NCBI GenBank assembly: GCA_949127645.1
Contig: CASBQM010000677.1
Coordinates: 1 to 10,386 of the forward strand
Reading direction: 5' to 3'
Source: Synechococcales cyanobacterium PMM_0036
Lineage (GTDB): Bacteria > Cyanobacteriota > Cyanobacteriia > Elainellales > Elainellaceae
Length of the DNA stretch: 10,386 nt
In this document: piece after piece, positions 7,438-10,386 of the stretch
Numbering within the stretch: the stretch's first letter is position 1
How the letters are laid out: every line of letters starts with the position of its first letter
Made by a program: the position numbers and the translations under genes
Notes under the pieces: model-generated
Told to the model about the DNA's origin: nothing
The model's input: the letters and a program-made list of their open reading frames with translations, nothing else
The model's database searches: none

Positions 7438-7866
7438 ATGAGCTTCAAGGCAAAATTTCAACCCTTACAAATCGTTTGCTTAGAGTGTCGAAACACCTGT
7501 CTGTATGCAGAAGTCATTCAGATTGTTGAGGAGCGGCAGCTTTGTTGGGTACGTCCGATCGCTTTAGTAGACGCATCACCCTTGGATCATAGGTTGAGTA
7601 ATGATGGCGATCGCCAACAGGATGAACGACCTCTCCTCTACGACTTGCGAGAAGGTGCTGATTTGCTTTGTCCTACGTCGCTTTTTCAGGCAGCTCTAGA
7701 CACACAAGTTATCCCTATCTTGACAGAGCTTGAAATCTCTAAAGCTGAAACGATGAGACTTCAAGCTGTCCTTTCGCAAACTATTTCACAAACTGCATCC
7801 CATCATCAGCTTCGGGCATTCATTCAAAGCGTTTGGCAGACCTACCCTGAAGCCTTTCAGCCTTAA
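7438..7866 (+). CDS. Conserved cyanobacterial protein of unknown function with a CxxC motif
   Basis: I do not recognise a function for this 142-aa protein. It has no signal peptide or membrane segment and should be cytoplasmic. The N-terminal half is strand-like, with a CLEC motif (Cys14, Cys17) and a second Cys at 21, then YAEVIQIV and RQLCWVRPIALV. A DLREGADLLCP stretch (69-79) leads into a mostly helical C-terminal half. The pattern YAEVIQ...CWVRP...L resembles, from memory, a family of short cyanobacterial hypothetical proteins. Codon use is unremarkable and a HIP1 site lies inside the gene (7607). The ATG at 7438 is preceded only by a weak CTAAGA. It is separated from putA by two hairpins, so it is probably its own unit; it converges on the 64-aa minus-strand gene. 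A zinc or redox role for the cysteines is possible but unsupported. Confidence 0.75.
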   Translation: MSFKAKFQPLQIVCLECRNTCLYAEVIQIVEERQLCWVRPIALVDASPLDHRLSNDGDRQQDERPLLYDLREGADLLCPTSLFQAALDTQVIPILTELEISKAETMRLQAVLSQTISQTASHHQLRAFIQSVWQTYPEAFQP

Positions 7867-7908
7867 AAACAAATTTTAAAAATGAACTTGATCTTAATGC
7901 CCAGCACT

Positions 7909-8103
7909 CTAAGAACTAGGAACTAGGCGAATTCGACCCGCGTCCATCTCAGACATTAGCAGTTCTAGAGCTTCATAGTCCGTATCTGAGATATGACCTA
8001 AACGGGTCAACTCATAGTTGATCTCGTTTTCAATATCGGGGGTAAGTTGCTTGATATGTAAGGCTTTAGCAACAAGCTGCCGAATCATACGGGAAGGTTT
8101 CAT
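7909..8103 (-). CDS. Small conserved cyanobacterial protein of unknown function (64 aa)
   Basis: This minus-strand gene encodes a soluble 64-aa protein beginning MKPSRMIRQLVAKAL, followed by helical-looking acidic sequence (IENEINYELTRLGHISD, YEALELLMSEMDAG) and ending RLVPSS. It contains no cysteine, signal peptide or membrane segment. I recall closely similar short hypothetical proteins from many filamentous and unicellular cyanobacteria, which argues that it is real in spite of its size; no function is known to me. The start at 8103 is the first ATG of the frame; no clear ribosome site precedes it, which is common in cyanobacteria. It converges on the 142-aa gene with only 42 bp between them, and no strong terminator hairpin separates the two. 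Its promoter must lie in the long non-coding stretch to its right. Confidence 0.75.
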   Translation of the reverse strand: MKPSRMIRQLVAKALHIKQLTPDIENEINYELTRLGHISDTDYEALELLMSEMDAGRIRLVPSS

Positions 8104-8160
8104 AGTAAATCGGGTTGCGACAAATCAAGAGGGTATTCCATACTCCCAATCTTCTTGTAG

Positions 8161-8286
8161 TTGACCCCAGATGCACATGATCCAGACCGCTGGTTGGAAG
8201 TGATCCTAATCACAATTGTTCATGCCTGTGAAGCAGATGATGCGCTACTAGAGAAATTACAACATCGCCAAGATGTTGTTACCTGA
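8161..8286 (+). pseudogene. Possible 41-codon gene remnant
   Basis: The frame from the TTG at 8161 to the TGA at 8284-8286 reads like real protein, ending ADDALLEKLQHRQDVVT after a hydrophobic WLEVILITIVHACE stretch. A TAG sits immediately before the TTG and no clear ribosome site is present. Another frame upstream (about 8117-8175) is also protein-like, which would fit a frameshifted remnant. I do not recognise the family, and chance cannot be excluded. Confidence 0.25.
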
Positions 8287-8305
8287 ACTTGCGTAAATGT
8301 ATCCC

Positions 8306-8325
8306 ATAATACCATTCGGTAATAA
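8306..8325. promoter_or_regulatory. Operator-like palindrome, copy 1
   Basis: ATAATACCATTCGGTAATAA is an imperfect palindrome with ACC/GGT cores and A+T arms, the general look of a TetR-family operator. Its first 15 bp recur at 8608-8622 with one change. No TetR gene is in the window, so the regulator is unknown. Confidence 0.35.
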
Positions 8326-8345
8326 ACCACTTTCTGGACTTTACG

Positions 8346-8447
8346 TTTTCTGAACTTGACCATCAAGCGATCGCTCAATATCGCTCCTTAAGGCTCAATT
8401 TCCTTGAAATTCAAGTTGCTCAAATTTAACTTGTTCAGAAAATTGAG
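8346..8447. repeat. Nested inverted repeats, possible structured RNA
   Basis: TTTTCTGAAC (8346-8355) is the exact reverse complement of GTTCAGAAAA (8433-8442). Inside, CTCAATTT (8394-8401) pairs with AAATTGAG (8440-8447) in an overlapping alternative. GAACTTGA (8352-8359) can pair over seven bases with TCAAGTT (8411-8417). Competing pairings could form a switching RNA or only reflect A+T-rich sequence. No target-site duplication was seen, so a miniature transposon is not supported. Confidence 0.35.
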
Positions 8448-8607
8448 TAACTAAGTACGCAAGAAAAAATTAAATTAAAAGTAACTCTCATGATAAAATA
8501 CTTACGTAAATATACTGACGTGTGATTGTGTGCACAAGACTGTTTCGAGCGCTCGCTCTAATATCTGATTTGTGGAGTTTAATAAAACTAAATGTTAAAA
8601 GCTATGA

Positions 8608-8622
8608 ATAATACCGTTCGGT
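8608..8622. promoter_or_regulatory. Operator-like palindrome, copy 2
   Basis: ATAATACCGTTCGGT matches 14 of 15 bases of the copy at 8306-8320 and contains the symmetric core ACCG-TT-CGGT. Its right arm (CACAC) is less symmetric than in copy 1. Confidence 0.35.
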
Positions 8623-8782
8623 CACACAAGATACATCCTTATGATGCTTGACAGTACAGGAATCTAGAGCCATTACGCTAGATCTAGAAGATTTGAATAA
8701 TGCACATGTTTTAAATAAGGTTAAGATAGTATAAAGTTATGTAGACAGTACGTAGTAGATTTGTGTTTAACGATCGCAGGGT

Positions 8783-8800
8783 TAAGAATTTGTATTCTTA
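8783..8800. repeat. 18-bp hairpin upstream of the STAS gene
   Basis: TAAGAAT (8783-8789) and ATTCTTA (8794-8800) are exact inverted repeats around TTGT. It could be an operator or a weak RNA hairpin; there is no U tract. Confidence 0.3.
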
Positions 8801-8969
8801 GATACTCTCTCGTAAGATCACTTACTGAAAACTTTAAACTCTGACGCTAGATTGATAAAGATTTCGCAAAATTGTCCGGGCTGACTACTCGACGAGAGAA
8901 ATTTAAGGCTATGGTCTGCTACATCACAGAAATAGTTATCCAAATAACTCAACCTATTCATTAACCTCA

Positions 8970-9027
8970 GTCGTTAGATCTAGTCGTCAAATCTACTCGT
9001 CCGCTGATATACACTCGTTCGCTGATA
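8970..9027 (+). repeat. Two pairs of direct repeats directly upstream of the STAS gene
   Basis: GTCGTTAGATCTA (8970-8982) abuts GTCGTCAAATCTA (8983-8995), 11 of 13 identical. Directly after come CTCGTCCGCTGATA (8996-9009) and CTCGTTCGCTGATA (9014-9027), 13 of 14 identical. All four units share a leading (G/C)TCGT. The block ends just before the ribosome binding site, so it may bind a regulator or lie in the 5' leader of the mRNA. Confidence 0.6.
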
Positions 9028-9043
9028 GGCAAGGATTCGGACA

Positions 9044-9382
9044 ATGCAAAGCACTCTCGTTCATTCCACCACAACGGTTGTTCAGCCTTCTGGTCACATC
9101 AATTTAAATAATGCGGAAATTCTGAAACAGCAGTTGAAAGAGACGGTTTCATTGAAAGAATATTCCTCTCTACTAGTAGATATGAGTCGTGTAGAATCCT
9201 TGGACAGTCATGGTCTTATGGCTCTGGTGTCTACTCTGACCCTGGCACAGCGAATGAATAAGCAGTTTGGACTATTCGGTATTTCCCCATCGGTTCGAAT
9301 CGTGTTTGAGCTAACTCAGCTCGATCGCGTGTTTGATATCTTCGATCGCCACCCTGCCGACTTAGAAGTAGCAGCCGCCTAA
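9044..9382 (+). CDS. STAS-domain anti-sigma factor antagonist
   Basis: This 112-aa cytoplasmic protein is a single STAS domain of the SpoIIAA/RsbV type. The alternating strands and helices of the fold are visible, with LLVDMSRVESLDSHGLMALVS centred on residues 43-63. Asp54-Ser55-His56-Gly57 is the switch: in the family, Ser55 is phosphorylated by a partner-switching kinase (usually DSSG), and the dephosphorylated form binds that kinase or anti-sigma factor to release its target. His in place of the usual second Ser or Thr is a modest variation. Start is firm: AAGGA (9031-9035) lies 8 nt before the ATG. No kinase, phosphatase or sigma gene is adjacent, so its partners are encoded elsewhere and the regulated process is unknown. 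The long leader with paired direct repeats suggests its own regulated promoter. Confidence 0.92.
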   Translation: MQSTLVHSTTTVVQPSGHINLNNAEILKQQLKETVSLKEYSSLLVDMSRVESLDSHGLMALVSTLTLAQRMNKQFGLFGISPSVRIVFELTQLDRVFDIFDRHPADLEVAAA

Positions 9383-9391
9383 ACTTAGATT

Positions 9392-9408
9392 AAGCGATCG
9401 GGCTTTTT
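9392..9408 (+). terminator. Weak intrinsic terminator after the STAS gene
   Basis: AAGC (9392-9395) and GCTT (9402-9405) form a short stem followed by a T run (9404-9408), ten bases after the stop codon. The stem is only 4 bp, so the call rests mainly on the T run and position. Confidence 0.35.
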
Positions 9409-9496
9409 GTCTGGCTGCAACTGTTGCGACCATAAGAGCTTCATTAGGACTGTCAGTTATCGCTGCTTATGCGAGAGGCTGGCAGTTTTTAGGTTA

Positions 9497-9560
9497 GAGG
9501 CAAAACCGGGTTTGAGGCAAAACTGGGTTTGAGGCAAAACTGGGTTTAAGGCAAGACCTG
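9497..9560. repeat. 17-bp tandem repeat, three full copies plus a degenerate fourth
   Basis: The unit GAGGCAAAACTGGGTTT occurs at 9497-9513 (C for T at position 11), 9514-9530 and 9531-9547. A degenerate part copy follows to about 9560. Each unit contains an inverted-repeat core (AAACC-x-GGTTT in copy 1). It lies between the STAS and radical SAM genes. Short tandem repeats of this kind are common between genes in filamentous cyanobacteria and vary in copy number; no function is implied. Confidence 0.85.
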
Positions 9561-9607
9561 CCTCCTGCTCTGGGCTATCTAATTTGGGCGATCCGGTATA
9601 GTGGACT

Positions 9608-10386
9608 ATGAAAGCGGATTGTGAAATCCCTGTAGCCACTGGAAAAATTGCCGTGACAGTTTCCTCATCAAGCTTGGTTGAGCAGCTACTAACCTCCGAC
9701 ATTGCTCGTCCCGCACGATATCTAGGTAATGAGCTGGGAGCGGTACACAAATCTTGGGATGCGGCAACTGTCCGCTGGGTGCTGACTTATCCAGAACTTT
9801 ATGAAGTCGGGGCATCCAATTTAGGGCACATTATTCTCTACAGCATTCTCAATGCTCAGCCTCAACAGCTTTGCGATCGCGCCTATCTTCCGGCTGCTGA
9901 TCTATCAGCCAAGCTGCGATCGACTCAAACGCCGCTCTTTGCTGTAGAGTCTCGTCGCTCTCTGACGGACTTTGAGGTGTTGGGCTTTAGCCTCAGCTAT
10001 GAGCTGGGAGCAACCAATATTTTAGAAATGCTGTCTCTAGCAGGTATTCCCCTCACCTGGCAAGAGCGGCAGGCTTCAGGTCGCTGGGATATCGAGCGGG
10101 GCAGCTATCCTCTAATTTTCGCAGGTGGGCAGACGGCGACTTCTAACCCCGAACCCTACGCTGATTTCCTAGATTTTGTGGCAATGGGTGATGGGGAAGA
10201 GCTTTTGCCTGAGATTGGGCTAATTATTCAGGAAGGCAAGCTAGCGGGCTTGAGTCGAGAGCAGCTCTTGCTGGATCTGGCGCAGGTTCCAGGCGTATAT
10301 GTTCCCCAATTTTATGAGACAACGGCAGGCAGCGTTTGCCCAAACCGTCCTGACGTGCCAGAACGAATTTTGCGCCGGGTAGCAAC
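9608..10386 (+). CDS. B12-binding radical SAM protein, 5' part (runs off the window)
   Basis: The frame stays open from the ATG at 9608 to the window edge: 259 codons, no stop. The sequence matches the N-terminus of the large TIGR03960-type radical SAM proteins, which in cyanobacteria are about 850-900 aa and usually carry a C-terminal DUF2344/TIGR03936 domain. Recognisable landmarks are RPARYLGNELGAVHK (34-48), YEVGASNLGH (65-74), LGFSLSYELGATNILEM (125-141), FAGGQTATSNPEPYADF (171-187) and GDGEELLPE (194-202), together the cobalamin-binding-like domain. The CxxxCxxC iron-sulfur motif is expected further on, outside the window, so catalytic competence cannot be judged. A TAG at 9599-9601 excludes an earlier start; GTG at 9653, nearer the conserved block, is an alternative. 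Its substrate is not known to me; a tRNA or rRNA modification role has been suggested for relatives. Confidence 0.92.
   Translation, partial: MKADCEIPVATGKIAVTVSSSSLVEQLLTSDIARPARYLGNELGAVHKSWDAATVRWVLTYPELYEVGASNLGHIILYSILNAQPQQLCDRAYLPAADLSAKLRSTQTPLFAVESRRSLTDFEVLGFSLSYELGATNILEMLSLAGIPLTWQERQASGRWDIERGSYPLIFAGGQTATSNPEPYADFLDFVAMGDGEELLPEIGLIIQEGKLAGLSREQLLLDLAQVPGVYVPQFYETTAGSVCPNRPDVPERILRRVA

Larger units (their letters stand above)
8104..9043. other. 940-bp A+T-rich region without a convincing gene
   Basis: No frame in this stretch gives a recognisable protein. It contains a 41-codon open frame with a TTG start (8161-8286), two operator-like repeats (8306-8325, 8608-8622), nested inverted repeats (8346-8447), a 10-bp palindrome CGAGCGCTCG (8546-8555), a 10-bp palindrome CTAGATCTAG (8678-8687), an 18-bp hairpin (8783-8800) and paired direct repeats (8970-9027). 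It must hold the promoter of the 64-aa minus-strand gene and probably that of the STAS gene. I found no tRNA, rRNA or CRISPR. An undescribed small RNA or the remains of deleted genes are both possible. Confidence 0.6.

Noticed and set aside
8346..8442. 97-bp miniature transposon with 10-bp terminal inverted repeats
   Set aside because: The flanks show no target duplication and similarity between the ends stops after 10 bp; multiple copies would be needed to support it.
8648..8676. TTGACA at 8648-8653 as a sigma-70-type promoter
   Set aside because: At 17-nt spacing the -10 would be CATTAC, matching consensus at only three of six positions, with no gene directly downstream.
9497..9560. CRISPR array
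   Set aside because: The 17-bp units abut directly, with no unique spacers between them.

Overview
The window looks like cyanobacterial chromosome, probably from a filamentous or colonial lineage; I cannot name the species. The HIP1 octamer GCGATCGC, a cyanobacterial hallmark, occurs at about a dozen places (for example 3242, 4957, 5731, 8369, 9873). One promoter region carries an exact NtcA-type box. The small 142-aa and 64-aa proteins look like ones restricted to cyanobacteria, and the closing gene matches the B12-binding radical SAM family (TIGR03960-like) found in cyanobacteria.

Layout. Bases about 30-1281 are a decayed IS4-family insertion sequence. Its transposase has three in-frame TAG codons but an intact catalytic core. 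It has cut off the start of a minus-strand response-regulator gene, of which only about 33 codons remain (1273-1374). A 13-bp hairpin (1477-1511) separates this debris from a minus-strand NCS1 nucleobase permease (1559-2962). A 166-bp divergent promoter region follows, then a 2-oxoglutarate/Fe(II) dioxygenase (3129-4148) and a full-length short-type PutA (4262-7252), both on the plus strand. After two stem-loops (7279-7380) come two convergent small genes of unknown function (7438-7866 plus, 7909-8103 minus). Next is a 940-bp A+T-rich stretch without a convincing gene. It holds two operator-like repeats, several inverted repeats and, right at its end, paired direct repeats. Then come a STAS anti-anti-sigma protein (9044-9382), a 17-bp tandem repeat (9497-9560), and the 5' part of a B12-binding radical SAM gene that runs off the window at 10386.

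How the genes may work together. The permease, dioxygenase and PutA form a plausible nitrogen-scavenging cluster. PutA oxidises proline to glutamate. The permease would import a nucleobase or related N-heterocycle, and the dioxygenase might hydroxylate it. The GTA-N8-TAC box at 3075-3088 lies in the permease direction exactly 24 nt from a TAN3T -10 element (TATTGT), the layout of NtcA-activated promoters. This suggests the importer is switched on under nitrogen limitation. The PutA and permease assignments are firm; the dioxygenase substrate and the functional link are inference.
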